A DNA stretch of 64,000 nucleotides from NCBI RefSeq assembly GCF_030413635.1, contig NZ_CP129235.1, forward strand, positions 3,100,001-3,164,000. Direction: 5' to 3'. The translations under genes and the position numbers were made by a program. Within the stretch, counting starts at the first letter, position 1. Each line of letters begins with the position of its first letter. Of the stretch, positions 24,702 to 33,934 are shown in pieces. A model generated the notes under the pieces. It was not told where the DNA came from. It ran no database searches and saw nothing but the letters and a program-made list of their open reading frames with translations. Source of the DNA: Planococcus shenhongbingii. GTDB lineage: Bacteria; Bacillota; Bacilli; Bacillales_A; Planococcaceae.

Positions 24702-27700
24702 CTACTTGATTGTTTTCTGGCCTTTATTGCCAGCGGCGTCTGTTACGCTGACTTTTACAGAGTCGGTTTGTGCGTTGAATCCTTTAACGGTGACGTTAAA
24801 ATTGCCTTTTTGGTCCAGTTTGAACGGTACCGCTTTTTGGGCTTCGCCGTTCCGGGTGATAACGTACGACGCTTTCAATTTAGTATTCAAATCATAATTA
24901 GTCGGAGGAAAGTACTTTTCTAACTCGGCGTTATAGTCAATGTATTTGTCAATCACTTTCCCAGTCAGCTTTCCTTCCTTGATGGAACCGCTAATTTTCG
25001 GTGGCGTTGTTTTTACAAAGACCGGAGAAATCATTTCTTGAATATACTCCGGATTTTTGGATGCCGGGGTACCTGTGAAAGTGAAATGGTACAAGCCGTC
25101 TGGTAACATCGTTTCAGGGCCTCCGTTCCATGGCCGATAATTCCCTTTGAATAGAATCTTATTTTTTCCAGCTTTCAAGGTAGTTCCTAAAAGGATGTAG
25201 CCAACAAGAGGATCTTCAAATACATTGGGATCGGTTTGCAGCAAAGTGTAAACTTCCATTGAATGCTGAGCTAGGTCTCCCGTCAGCGTAAAGCTGATTA
25301 CTCCCTGATCATGGATGCCATCTCCATTAAATGACAGGTCTCTTTCAGAGATTTGCAGAGACTGAAGTTCGACTAAGAGGTTCCCGCTCAAATCAGCTGC
25401 AAACGGCAAAGCGATCGTCGTGGTGCCGTTTGAAATGCGGATATAGCCAATGATTTCATCATCCACTGCCGCATTGGCGTTCTTTGAAGCAATCAATGTG
25501 ACGTTCAGCAGCTGTTCACCAGCCAATGTAAATGTCGGTTTATCGACAGTCAGTTTGGCATTGCCCGCTGTTTTCTTCACATCAACCGTCACTTTGTAAT
25601 TGCCGCCTTTGCCGGTAATATCTTTCACCAGGATTTTCTTGGAGACGGAAATATCCTTTTGCTTGATAGGCTGCGCCCCGAATGTGACCGAGCCTTTGAT
25701 GTTGTCTACTAGAGTCCCGCTCTGGTTTTGCACCGCTTTGTCCTGCACGTAAGCGAGGGCAGCTGGATGGACGGCATTGTATGCTTGGACGCGGCCGGAG
25801 CCTTGTGCAAACACATCGTATTTTGCTGTATCCAGTAATTTCGCCGTATTGGACAAAGCGACTTTGATATCGGACGCTGTCCAGTCCGGATGCGCTTGCT
25901 TCATGAGGGCAATGATCCCGGTCACATGCGGTGCCGACATAGACGTCCCTGAATTGCGGACATAGGCGTCACTGTAATCGGCGTTCGGGAAATCCGATTT
26001 ATACATCGGGAGCGCGGACAGTATGTTCATGCCCGGTGCGATGATATCCGGCTTAATGTCAAAGTTCGGCGTAGAGGGTCCGCTCGAGCTGGTCTGGGAA
26101 ATGACGTCACCCGCTGTTGCTTTCTTGGTGAAATTTGCAAAAGACACGGTGCCAGCCGCTTTTGCCACTGCCAGGCGCAACGCTTCTCCGTCCGTCTGAG
26201 ACAAGTCAAATGCCGGGATAAAGTCCGGCGAGTCGCCGAAGAATACGCCATTCGGCCCCGGTGATTCCTGCGTGTTGCGGATGTTATGGATCAGGATGGC
26301 CACAGCCCCTTTTTCTTTGGCAATCCGGATTTTATCAACATATTCGTTTTTGCCCCGGGCAACAAGCACCACTTTTCCTTTTACATCCAGCCCTTCATAA
26401 TCAACGGCTTTTCCTGCTTCCGGAATAGCGACCACCGGGAACGATCCCGCCAGCTGCTTTGCCGGATCTTCATTGATCGCAGTAGCCATCAGGTTATGGA
26501 CTTTGGCTAATTTAAAGCTGCCGGCTGTTGCATTGACAGTGCCTTTATGCCGCTCTTCCGGCAAAGTTGAGTTGCCGACTGCAATTCCAAGGCGCGAAGT
26601 GGCCGGCGTGCCAATCGATCCCCGATATAAGCCGTTATTTCCCGCTGCAGATACGGCCAGCGTTCCGCTGAGTACGGCATTGTTCAGTGCAAAAGCCATC
26701 GCTTCCGCTTCTGAGGTCTGATAAGCGTTAAGCGATAAATTGATGACATCCATATCCTGGATGACCGCTTCTTCGATTCCCGCAATCACTTGGGAAATCT
26801 CTCCGGAACCGTAGGCTCCAAGCACGCGGTACATATACAGTTCAACTTTCGGTGCAATTCCTTTAAAACCGAAATCATTGGAACCCGTTGCAGCGATGAT
26901 TCCCGCTACATGCGTTCCGTGAGACGTGGCAAATTTATTGCCATACGGATCTATTGCGGGCTGATTTGCCGGACGCTCCGATGGTTTGGTTTCAGACGGG
27001 TCATCTTTGGCCCGCGGCTTCGTATACTGGCTAGAACTTGGCACAAAGTTTTTTCCGCCTTTAAAGACCGTTTTGAATTCCGGATGGTCCCGGTCAATCC
27101 CTGTATCCAGAACCGCTACTTTGACGCCTTCCCCTTCATATCCTTCCGTCCACAGTTTATCGGCTCCAAGAAATGAAGCACCTGAATTGAGAGAAGCTTG
27201 AACCTCTTCTTTCGGGACAACCGGAATTAATTGGACGCGGGTGTCTGGTTCAATTAGGAGGACGCCTTTGATCGCCAGTAATTTTTTAAGATCCCCAGCT
27301 TTCACTTTTGCTGAAAAGCCGTTCAGGACGGTGTTATACGAATAACCTTCCTTCACCGAGAGCTGCTGTGACTGGATCTGCGTTTTTACAGCTGTTTGCT
27401 GGGCAACGACGGCCGCTTTCACTGCGCCGACTTGTGCCTGGGAAATAGCTTTTCCTTCTGATGCCTGGATTCCCTGCTCGAGCGCAACTGGCCGTTGGGA
27501 AAGGTGGACGATGACATTGACTTCTTTTTCAGGTGCTATGCCCTGCAAGTCTTGATGGAGCATCGGCCCTCTTTCCAGCAACCTTGTCTGTTCGGCGATG
27601 GCTGCCCGGATATGTGCCTGGCCTTCTGATTGTGCGGCTGATTTAAATGGGCTGTTGGCTGCTGTTGGTGTTGCGGCCGGGTACGGGAACAGCAGGGTAA

Positions 27701-27758
27701 GAATCATAATGAGTGCCACTATGCTGCTGAAGACTTTCCAAAATGTGTGTTTTTCCAA
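24702..27758 (-). CDS. Secreted subtilisin-like (S8) serine protease, Vpr-like, with inserted PA domain
   Basis: A 1018-residue exported protease. The signal peptide is at about 1-33 (hydrophobic core FSSIVALIMILTLL). An inhibitor-type propeptide follows (EVNVIVHLSQRP, SYNTVLNGFSAKV). The catalytic domain has Asp near 218 (VAVLDTGID), His near 280 (SHGTHVAG) and Ser in GTSMSAPHVTG. A PA domain (VKGKVVLVARG, KEKGAVAILIHN) is inserted before the Ser, and a long beta-rich C-terminus ends in VTDAAGNKGQK. No SLH or sorting signal is seen, so it is probably released. I prefer the TTG at 27758, nine bases after AAGGAGG, over the TTG at 27764, which is too close. It is a single gene with its own terminator. 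Confidence 0.93.
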   Translation of the reverse strand: MEKHTFWKVFSSIVALIMILTLLFPYPAATPTAANSPFKSAAQSEGQAHIRAAIAEQTRLLERGPMLHQDLQGIAPEKEVNVIVHLSQRPVALEQGIQASEGKAISQAQVGAVKAAVVAQQTAVKTQIQSQQLSVKEGYSYNTVLNGFSAKVKAGDLKKLLAIKGVLLIEPDTRVQLIPVVPKEEVQASLNSGASFLGADKLWTEGYEGEGVKVAVLDTGIDRDHPEFKTVFKGGKNFVPSSSQYTKPRAKDDPSETKPSERPANQPAIDPYGNKFATSHGTHVAGIIAATGSNDFGFKGIAPKVELYMYRVLGAYGSGEISQVIAGIEEAVIQDMDVINLSLNAYQTSEAEAMAFALNNAVLSGTLAVSAAGNNGLYRGSIGTPATSRLGIAVGNSTLPEERHKGTVNATAGSFKLAKVHNLMATAINEDPAKQLAGSFPVVAIPEAGKAVDYEGLDVKGKVVLVARGKNEYVDKIRIAKEKGAVAILIHNIRNTQESPGPNGVFFGDSPDFIPAFDLSQTDGEALRLAVAKAAGTVSFANFTKKATAGDVISQTSSSGPSTPNFDIKPDIIAPGMNILSALPMYKSDFPNADYSDAYVRNSGTSMSAPHVTGIIALMKQAHPDWTASDIKVALSNTAKLLDTAKYDVFAQGSGRVQAYNAVHPAALAYVQDKAVQNQSGTLVDNIKGSVTFGAQPIKQKDISVSKKILVKDITGKGGNYKVTVDVKKTAGNAKLTVDKPTFTLAGEQLLNVTLIASKNANAAVDDEIIGYIRISNGTTTIALPFAADLSGNLLVELQSLQISERDLSFNGDGIHDQGVISFTLTGDLAQHSMEVYTLLQTDPNVFEDPLVGYILLGTTLKAGKNKILFKGNYRPWNGGPETMLPDGLYHFTFTGTPASKNPEYIQEMISPVFVKTTPPKISGSIKEGKLTGKVIDKYIDYNAELEKYFPPTNYDLNTKLKASYVITRNGEAQKAVPFKLDQKGNFNVTVKGFNAQTDSVKVSVTDAAGNKGQKTIK

Positions 27759-28245
27759 AATCAACTTCCTCCTTCGAATTGTTATGTATTATCTGAAATC
27801 TTAAACAATTCAATTCTATCATGTTTTTTTATTAGTTTGATGGTTTTTTAATAAATAATTACCAATTTTATTTTTGGAGTTTCCAAAGATGGATTTTGGT
27901 GAGGGATTATTGGTTGATTTCATAAGTATGATTTTTTAACACTCCGCTTCGGACGCTTTGGGCAGAGCTCCCGCCATAAGCCGAGAAATGCACTCGTCTT
28001 ATAGCTTCGCTTCGCCCTTGGACGCGCCTTCGCTGGATAGTTTTTTGTAAAAGAGATACTTGTTTTTATGGCTTTATGATGGTTTACTACCTTGATATGG
28101 GACAAAGCAACAGAACTTTCTTCCAGTATATCCACTGTTAACACATAATTATGACAGACAAATTTCTGTAAATTCTATTTTCTCTATTGATTAAATTTAT
28201 ATTTAATGTAAAATTTTAGTTAAAAACAAAAACAGGAGTGGAGAA
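27759..28245. other. Divergent intergenic region with repeat copy B
   Basis: No gene is supported in these roughly 490 bases between divergent transcripts. They contain copy B of the dispersed structured repeat (27942-28038) and otherwise AT-rich sequence that must carry promoters for both neighbours. Confidence 0.6.
27942..28038 (-). repeat. Dispersed structured intergenic repeat, copy B
   Basis: The reverse complement of this segment aligns without gaps to copy A through about 95 bases (CCAGCG start, TCTCGGCTTATGG centre, GCCCAAAGCG end). The central stem is CTATAAG with CTTATGG, which replaces one A-T pair by a G-T wobble. Confidence 0.88.
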
Positions 28246-28605
28246 ATGGGCGCGTGGGGTACGGGGATATTTGATGATGATACGACTTGTGATGTGAAAG
28301 ATGGCTTTATTGATTATATAGAAGAAGGTTTGTCTTCTAAAAAAGCGGCGACGATCATTTTGGATGAGTATTTGGAGGAGTTCCATCCCGAGGAAGATTT
28401 TGAAGTGATGTCGCTGGTGCATATCGGGCTGGCGGCTGTGCAGCTGGAAAACAATTGCCTGGTGGAGGATGTGCGCCATTTGGCGATCCAGTCCATCGAC
28501 CGCGGGGCGGATCTGGAGCTTTGGGAAGAAGCCGATGAAGCGGATTATCTGGCGCGGAAAAAAGAGTTGGAAGAGTTGAAGCAGAAATTGCTTGAAGTTG
28601 GATGA
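28246..28605 (+). CDS. DUF4259 family protein
   Basis: The 119 residues begin MGAWGTGIFDDDTTCDV, the defining N-terminus of DUF4259. Alternating acidic helices follow, ending in a Lys/Glu-rich coiled segment (KKELEELKQKLLEVG). It has no signal peptide and is strongly acidic, so it is a soluble cytoplasmic protein. Family function is unknown. Members are scattered singly in Firmicutes, often next to unrelated genes, as here. AGGAG lies about eight bases before ATG at 28246, and a strong bidirectional terminator follows. Confidence 0.88.
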   Translation: MGAWGTGIFDDDTTCDVKDGFIDYIEEGLSSKKAATIILDEYLEEFHPEEDFEVMSLVHIGLAAVQLENNCLVEDVRHLAIQSIDRGADLELWEEADEADYLARKKELEELKQKLLEVG

Positions 28606-28613
28606 TATATAAA

Positions 28614-28652
28614 GGAGTGCCATCAGCCTGGGCTGATGGCACTCCTTTTTTT
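28614..28652. terminator. Strong bidirectional terminator
   Basis: A 15-base arm, 28614-28628, pairs perfectly with 28631-28645 and is followed by seven T's (A's precede it). It serves both DUF4259 (plus) and the second large protease gene (minus, stop at 28656). Confidence 0.95.
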
Positions 28653-28655
28653 GGC

Positions 28656-31600
28656 TTAAGGTGCTTGTTTAATGATGGTGAAAGTGATTTGTGACCGGTT
28701 CCCTGTTAAGTCTTCGGCGACTAGCGTGAAATTATTGGGTCCTGTTGCCGGCACTTCGATTGTTTCTGTGATGTTTTCATTGAATTCGACCCGATCGTTC
28801 CGGCTTATTGGATGGGCGTAGATTTCACTGTCGAATAAATAGACGCGGATCTGGTCGAAGTTGTCTTTGACATTGAACGTGATTTCCGTTTCGTCTTCAT
28901 CCGCCGCAATCGTTTCCGGCACATCGATCAATTCAATAGCAGGAACGGTGGTGTCGACGAAGATCCGCCGGCGGATTTCCATATCGTTGCCGAATTCATC
29001 GACCGCTTTTATGGTGACGTGCTGGGTGCCATCTTCAAATGTCAATGTGTGTTTGAACGCCGTGCCGTTGAATTCTCTTGGCACTTGGCCATTGATGGTG
29101 AGCGACGTCACTTTCGACGCATCTTCCACCCGCCCGGTCACTTCGACGGTTTTGGTTTTATGCGTCGACAGCACGGCTGGTGCATCGATGTAAATGACTG
29201 GTTCGTTCGTTTCTGCTGCCGGCGCCACTGTTGTGCTTGTTGGCAGCGCCACTTCGGTTTTATTGCCAGCGGTGTCGTAGAACACGGCTTTCAGTTTGTC
29301 GGCCGGCTTGAGTTCAGCAGCTACGGTGTAGGTGGCCACGCTTGGCGCCAGCGATTCGTCTGCAGGAGTTGCAGTGTTTTCCGTCAATTCGGTGTTATTT
29401 AAGAACACTTCCCAGCGGTCTGCTCCCCCGCCTCCCGGATTATCCGTGAAGCCGGCCACTTGGATAGTTTTGGTTTGTGCATTGAATGTCACCGTTGCCA
29501 CTGGTTTTGCGGTATCGACGATGATCGGGAAATCGATTGATTGCCATTCAGCGTCCGGATAATCGATGACCGCCCGCAATTGAATGCGGTATTTGCCGTC
29601 CGCCGCTTTTTTGCCAAGGATGTTGCCGTCCCAGGCATACAGCGGATTCAATACGTACGGCACGTCGGGTGCGGTCGCTGAGAAGTTCTTGCGCAATTCC
29701 TCATCGGAGCGGATCGTCCGCAGCTTTTCGCCTGCTTCGTTCAGGATATTCACTTCAACCTGCTTGGCGTTCCGCAGCAATGAGAAGACCGGAATCACAG
29801 CATCCAGCACACCGTCCCCGTTCGGTGAAAAGGCGAAGCGTCCGGGTTCGTAGCCGGTCGAATGGCTGTTGCCGTTGATAATTTTACCGGTCGGGTCAGC
29901 AAGCAGCGTCCGGCCGTAGAACGTATTCGGATCCCAGGCGAAGCGGTCAAAGATGCGGGCGTCGTCCCAATCGCCGCTAAAGCCGAAATACGGAACGGCA
30001 AGCGCGGTATTGCCCGTTACTTCTTCATCGCCATCGGTCAAGGTGATAAAGCCGTCCACGAAGAAGCCGTTGGTGAAATTGCTTTGGAGCTGTTCGCTTG
30101 CTCCTGAAACATCTACGGTCACCGGAATATCAATGGTTCCGTTAGCAGGAACGGTGATGGTGGCCGGTGCATCGATTTCTGTGTCTCCCGTGATATTGAG
30201 TGAGCCGAGTTCGTTCGGCGACGTGACGACTTTGCCGTTGGCATTGGTCACAGCGTCGACTTGGACATTGACGGTGACGTTAAACTTGGCCGCTTGGTCC
30301 GATGTGTTTTCAGCGGTCAGCGTCATGCCGATTTGATTTTCGGCGATTTCCTTCAAGGCCACGTATCCATTTCCTGTTTCTTTATCAGTCACAATTACGC
30401 GGGTTGAAAGTGCATCATGGAGCTGCATGAGTCCCGCTCCTTGGCGTCTTGGCGAGACGAACTGGCCTTGTGAGAACACCACCGGATTGGCGGTATTCAT
30501 CATCAGCGTTTTCGCCAACTGCACACGGTCGCGGCCGGTGAGTTCCTGCTCTTCAATGCGCTGGAACAACAGCGCCGCTCCACCGGCCACATGCGGAGAG
30601 GCCATTGATGTGCCGCTCATCAAGCCGTATTCGTTGTTGTTGAGAGTCGAGAAAATATTGCCGCCGGGCGCTGTGACTTCTGGTTTGAAATCGAGGTTCG
30701 GCGTCGGTCCCCAGGAAGTGAAGGCGCTCATTTTGCCGGCCGTTTCACTCGGCACTTCAAAATACTGGCCGTCGAATGTGACGGTCACTTGCTGTTTCGC
30801 ATCCAGCCCTGCTTTCATAGCCAGACCGACGGATTGCAGCGTCGACATATACGGAATCGTGATGGCCGGGTCGGTCTGCATGGCGACCGTGCCTGCAGTG
30901 TTGTTGTAGATAATGACGGCGACGGCGCCTGCTTTCTGGGCGTTCAAGCCTTTTTCAACGAACGTGATGCCGCCTCGGGCAATAAGCGCCACTTTGCCTT
31001 TGAAATCTTTCCCTGTAAAATCAGCAGGCGTTCCAAGCCCGGCATCCATTACCGGATAGGTGTCCTGCGGCAGCCCGGCCGGATCGGCGTTATTTCCCAG
31101 GAAATAAATGCCGCGCTGCGTTTCTTGTGCTGCTACCTTATAAGCAAAGCTTTTGGCGGTGATGACGTCGTTTTCAAAAGACGCCACCCCAAAAGAATCG
31201 GGTGACACACTCGGTGAGCCCGTCAATCCGTAATCCTGGTTTTCCGCCAGCGGGTTGAAGTGGCCGGAGCCGAATAAATTTTCGTTCCCTGCCGAAATGG
31301 CAACGAGGATGCCGTTGTTGGTCGCGCGCTCTACGGCTTGCTGTTCCGGATCTGTCGAATCGACGAATCCGGCAGTGGCCCCGATTGATAAATTGAGGAC
31401 GTCTGCGCCCAGTTTAATGGCGTCGTCCATCGCTTTGATGTAAATGTCGCTGTACGTTGATTCGTACAGCGGGTCGTTGCTGAACACTTTCAAGGCCAAT
31501 AGCTGCGTTTCGGGTGCGACGCCGCGGATGCCGCCGTCTTCTTCGTTGCCGTTTGCGCCAACGGTTCCGGCGACGTGCATGCCGTGCATCGAGGCGTTCG

Positions 31601-32360
31601 GCCGGATATCACGGACTTCGTTATTGGCGTCCATGTAATTGAAGCCGAACGGCACTTTCGCGGAGAAGTACTGGCCGTTCGGGACCGAGCCGTCCGCACG
31701 CAAGGCATCGACTTCCGCTTTGGTGATTTCACCGGTTGAGTTGTCGGTCAACACCATGTCTTTATGGGTCGGGTCAATGCCGGTGTCGATGATGCCGACG
31801 ACCGTCCCTTCCCCTTTAAAGCCGTAGTCGTTCCAGACGCGCTGTGCCTGGACCAGTTCTTTTGAATGTTTCATCTCCGGCGTGACGTCCGGCTGCTGGT
31901 ATTCAGTCGCTTCGTAGACCGCTTTGACGCCGGCTTGATCACCGATTTTCGCTACTTGGCCTGCTGGGACAGTGGCGGAAAAGCCGTTGAATACTGTCGT
32001 AAAACTTTGCAGGTACTTGATATTCGGTGCAACATCGCTGACGGAGGCTTTTACCGACTTTTGCTGAGCTGCAACAGCGGCTTCCAAAGTTTCTTTTGTG
32101 GCATTCGGCAATTCACTGTAGAGGATGCCCCTATCCGTGGCTCGTTCAATGGCCGGCTCTTTTTCAAGTTCAACGATGATGCGCACTTCTTTTTTCGGCT
32201 GCTGCGGCTTCAATAATTGCTGCGGGACGGTGGCTGCTTTTTCGGAACCCGGGACGCTGGCGCTTTTGCTGCTGGCGGATTGTGCGGTACCGAATGCCAG
32301 CGAGCTGAATACCAAGGCGGCGATTAAGAAAATCATGAATAAGGCCTTCCGGTTCTTCAA
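28656..32360 (-). CDS. Secreted S8 serine protease of the lactocepin/C5a-peptidase type
   Basis: A 1234-residue exported protease. TTG at 32360 is chosen because AGGAGG lies seven bases upstream; the longer open frame lacks a start signal. The signal peptide core is FMIFLIAALVFSSLAF. The propeptide contains VRIIVELEKEP and FNGFSATV. The catalytic Asp is in VVGIIDTGID and the His in MHGMHVAG, where Met replaces the usual Thr, as in lactocepins. A PA insert (FKGKVALIARGG, AGAVAVIIYNN) follows, and the Ser lies in GTSMASPHVAGG. Fn3-like and other beta domains make up the rest, ending in LTGNRSQITFTII. No SLH, LPXTG or membrane tail is seen. It probably digests external proteins. Confidence 0.93.
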   Translation of the reverse strand: MKNRKALFMIFLIAALVFSSLAFGTAQSASSKSASVPGSEKAATVPQQLLKPQQPKKEVRIIVELEKEPAIERATDRGILYSELPNATKETLEAAVAAQQKSVKASVSDVAPNIKYLQSFTTVFNGFSATVPAGQVAKIGDQAGVKAVYEATEYQQPDVTPEMKHSKELVQAQRVWNDYGFKGEGTVVGIIDTGIDPTHKDMVLTDNSTGEITKAEVDALRADGSVPNGQYFSAKVPFGFNYMDANNEVRDIRPNASMHGMHVAGTVGANGNEEDGGIRGVAPETQLLALKVFSNDPLYESTYSDIYIKAMDDAIKLGADVLNLSIGATAGFVDSTDPEQQAVERATNNGILVAISAGNENLFGSGHFNPLAENQDYGLTGSPSVSPDSFGVASFENDVITAKSFAYKVAAQETQRGIYFLGNNADPAGLPQDTYPVMDAGLGTPADFTGKDFKGKVALIARGGITFVEKGLNAQKAGAVAVIIYNNTAGTVAMQTDPAITIPYMSTLQSVGLAMKAGLDAKQQVTVTFDGQYFEVPSETAGKMSAFTSWGPTPNLDFKPEVTAPGGNIFSTLNNNEYGLMSGTSMASPHVAGGAALLFQRIEEQELTGRDRVQLAKTLMMNTANPVVFSQGQFVSPRRQGAGLMQLHDALSTRVIVTDKETGNGYVALKEIAENQIGMTLTAENTSDQAAKFNVTVNVQVDAVTNANGKVVTSPNELGSLNITGDTEIDAPATITVPANGTIDIPVTVDVSGASEQLQSNFTNGFFVDGFITLTDGDEEVTGNTALAVPYFGFSGDWDDARIFDRFAWDPNTFYGRTLLADPTGKIINGNSHSTGYEPGRFAFSPNGDGVLDAVIPVFSLLRNAKQVEVNILNEAGEKLRTIRSDEELRKNFSATAPDVPYVLNPLYAWDGNILGKKAADGKYRIQLRAVIDYPDAEWQSIDFPIIVDTAKPVATVTFNAQTKTIQVAGFTDNPGGGGADRWEVFLNNTELTENTATPADESLAPSVATYTVAAELKPADKLKAVFYDTAGNKTEVALPTSTTVAPAAETNEPVIYIDAPAVLSTHKTKTVEVTGRVEDASKVTSLTINGQVPREFNGTAFKHTLTFEDGTQHVTIKAVDEFGNDMEIRRRIFVDTTVPAIELIDVPETIAADEDETEITFNVKDNFDQIRVYLFDSEIYAHPISRNDRVEFNENITETIEVPATGPNNFTLVAEDLTGNRSQITFTIIKQAP

Positions 32361-32494
32361 GGTTTTTCCTCCTCTAGAATAATAGTAAATTTTATTGAAC
32401 ATTCATAATTTATTGATAACTATAATTTACCATAGTTTTTCATTTTTGAGGGTATAAAACCGTGTCGATTTGGTTTTATTTTTTGGAAGCATTA

Positions 32495-32526
32495 AAAAAC
32501 CGTCCGCCGAAGAGGCGAACGGTTTT
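32495..32526. terminator. Terminator at the end of an acyltransferase gene
   Basis: AAAACCGT 32496-32503 pairs with ACGGTTTT 32519-32526, and CGCC 32505-32508 pairs with GGCG 32514-32517. It overlaps the stop codon of the minus-strand acyltransferase gene. Confidence 0.8.
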
Positions 32527-33544
32527 AAGGGACGATGTGTTTGACGCCCGGTATTTTTTGGAACAGCAAAATGATGGCGAACGACAGGAAGAAAATCAAG
32601 ATCCACACGAGCGGGATGCCGATGATCGGTGTTCCGGTCATTTCATTGATTCCAAAGATTTTGTGAAGATAGGTCTGGATGAGCGGATGGATGACATAGA
32701 TGCCAAGCGTCGCGGTGCTCATCCGGGTAATCCAGCGGTTCGGTTTGATTTTTGCGGCGAGATGCTGGAATCCGACGTAGATGAACAGCGTGATGGCAAG
32801 TGCATTCGGCCGGTAATGTTCATAGAAGAAATCGTCGAATTCGCCCCGGCGTTCTGTCAGAAGAGATGTGCCGAAAAAGGTGATGAAATAGCCGATGATG
32901 GCCAAAAATCCGAGCAGCGGCAAGCTCTTTTTCGACAACGGATACAAGTACAGGTAAGCCCCCAGCATGAAATAGCCGATATACGGCTCGAACATGCCTG
33001 CCGGGATGGCCAGTTCAAACCCGAAGAATTTCGGGGCGAACGGCAAGACGCCGGAATACACGAACCAGAAAATCAGGAAATAAAGGAAGGCTTTTTGCGA
33101 CAAATGATGGACCAGGATTCGCAAGAAAGGCGCCATCACATACAAGCCGATGATGACGTAGAGAAACCAAAGATGGTAATACACGTCATCGCTGAGGAAC
33201 AGCTTAATCATTTCCCAAATCGTATAGGATTCGCCTTTCTCGAAAATATTGTAAGCCGTATACACCCCGCTCCAGAAAACCAGCGGGATGAGCGCTTTCG
33301 CCAGCCGCTTTTTCAAAAACTCCCCTACCGGTTCGTCCGGCCTCCGGGTCAGCAGCAATGCTCCGCTCAACATGAAAAAAACCGGCACGCACCAGCGCAG
33401 AGCCGAATCAATGGCATTGGCATATTGCCATTCCCATTCTGTATAGGAGCCGGAATTGATGATCTTCGACACCACATGGATGCCGACCACCACAAAGATG
33501 GAGATTACACGCAGCCAGTCCATGTAGTGAATTCGTTGTGCCAT
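32525..33544 (-). CDS. Acyltransferase-3 family integral membrane protein
   Basis: The 339-residue protein with about ten membrane helices starts MAQRIHYMDWLRVISIFVVVGIH. The family's His is in this first helix and the Arg of DWLRV precedes it. PVFFMLSGALLL follows in the second hydrophobic segment, typical of OafA/WecH-like enzymes that O-acylate exported sugars. The start is ATG at 33544, with GGAAGGAG upstream; a longer frame to 33601 has no such site. It is a stand-alone gene. The substrate is unknown, but capsule, wall polymer or exopolysaccharide are all plausible. A second member is at 44893-46050. Confidence 0.88.
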   Translation of the reverse strand: MAQRIHYMDWLRVISIFVVVGIHVVSKIINSGSYTEWEWQYANAIDSALRWCVPVFFMLSGALLLTRRPDEPVGEFLKKRLAKALIPLVFWSGVYTAYNIFEKGESYTIWEMIKLFLSDDVYYHLWFLYVIIGLYVMAPFLRILVHHLSQKAFLYFLIFWFVYSGVLPFAPKFFGFELAIPAGMFEPYIGYFMLGAYLYLYPLSKKSLPLLGFLAIIGYFITFFGTSLLTERRGEFDDFFYEHYRPNALAITLFIYVGFQHLAAKIKPNRWITRMSTATLGIYVIHPLIQTYLHKIFGINEMTGTPIIGIPLVWILIFFLSFAIILLFQKIPGVKHIVP

Positions 33545-33717
33545 CTGTGTATCTCCTTCCGATAAAAATATATGTATAGGTTGAAGGCTTGCTATCCGCA
33601 TTATCCCTTTCCCCTCAGGAAGGTGTGGTTAAACCGGTTAATGGGGAGAGTGGCGGATGGGTTGTGCCACTTTGGGTAGAGCCATGATCTTTATTATAGA
33701 AGAAATTCATCTTTTTC

Positions 33718-33739
33718 GCATTTCGCCTAGGCGAAATGC
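33718..33739. repeat. Perfect 22-bp palindrome beside the array
   Basis: GCATTTCGCCT is followed directly by AGGCGAAATGC. Compared with the palindrome at 24440-24461, the inner and outer differences are matched on both arms, so symmetry is conserved while sequence varies. Confidence 0.93.
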
Positions 33740-33763
33740 ATCTTTTGGGATACTGGAATTTTC

Positions 33764-33868
33764 GGGTTGCGACCTTTGGTACGTGAGTTACGACGAATTG
33801 GGCTCGAGTTACAACCTTTTCGATGTGAGTTACGACCAATCCCCTTTGAATTGCAACCTCACCATTTA
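33764..33868 (+). repeat. Five-unit array, 21-bp period
   Basis: Cores related to GAGTTACGACC start at 33764, 33785, 33806, 33827 and 33848, each exactly 21 bases apart, with ten variable bases between. It is the same family as the two blocks at 24.3-24.6 kb. Confidence 0.93.
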
Positions 33869-33894
33869 AAAGGAAAGTTTCGGCATCAAATCTA

Positions 33895-33931
33895 AAGGCA
33901 TTCGCAGAGAAAAACTGCGAATGCCTTTTTT
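33895..33931. terminator. Terminator downstream of the patatin gene
   Basis: AAGGCATTCGCAG 33895-33907 pairs perfectly with CTGCGAATGCCTT 33915-33927. Six T's follow on the plus strand; the minus strand has three T's. Confidence 0.88.
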
Positions 33932-33934
33932 ATG

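Larger units (their letters stand above)
33545..33934. other. Intergenic region with palindrome and 21-bp array
   Basis: No gene is supported. It holds the 22-base palindrome at 33718-33739, the five-unit array at 33764-33868 and a terminator at 33895-33931. Confidence 0.8.

Noticed and set aside
24264..24897. Coding of heptad-repeat peptides through the 21-bp arrays
   Set aside because: A 21-base period keeps all six frames repetitive, so such frames arise automatically. None has a ribosome binding site, and the related array at 36392 has a 20-base period, which would break any frame.
32462..33565. Long plus-strand frame opposite the acyltransferase gene (367 codons)
   Set aside because: It is antisense to a clearly conserved membrane protein, with no start signal and a highly charged, non-family composition. 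It is a shadow frame.
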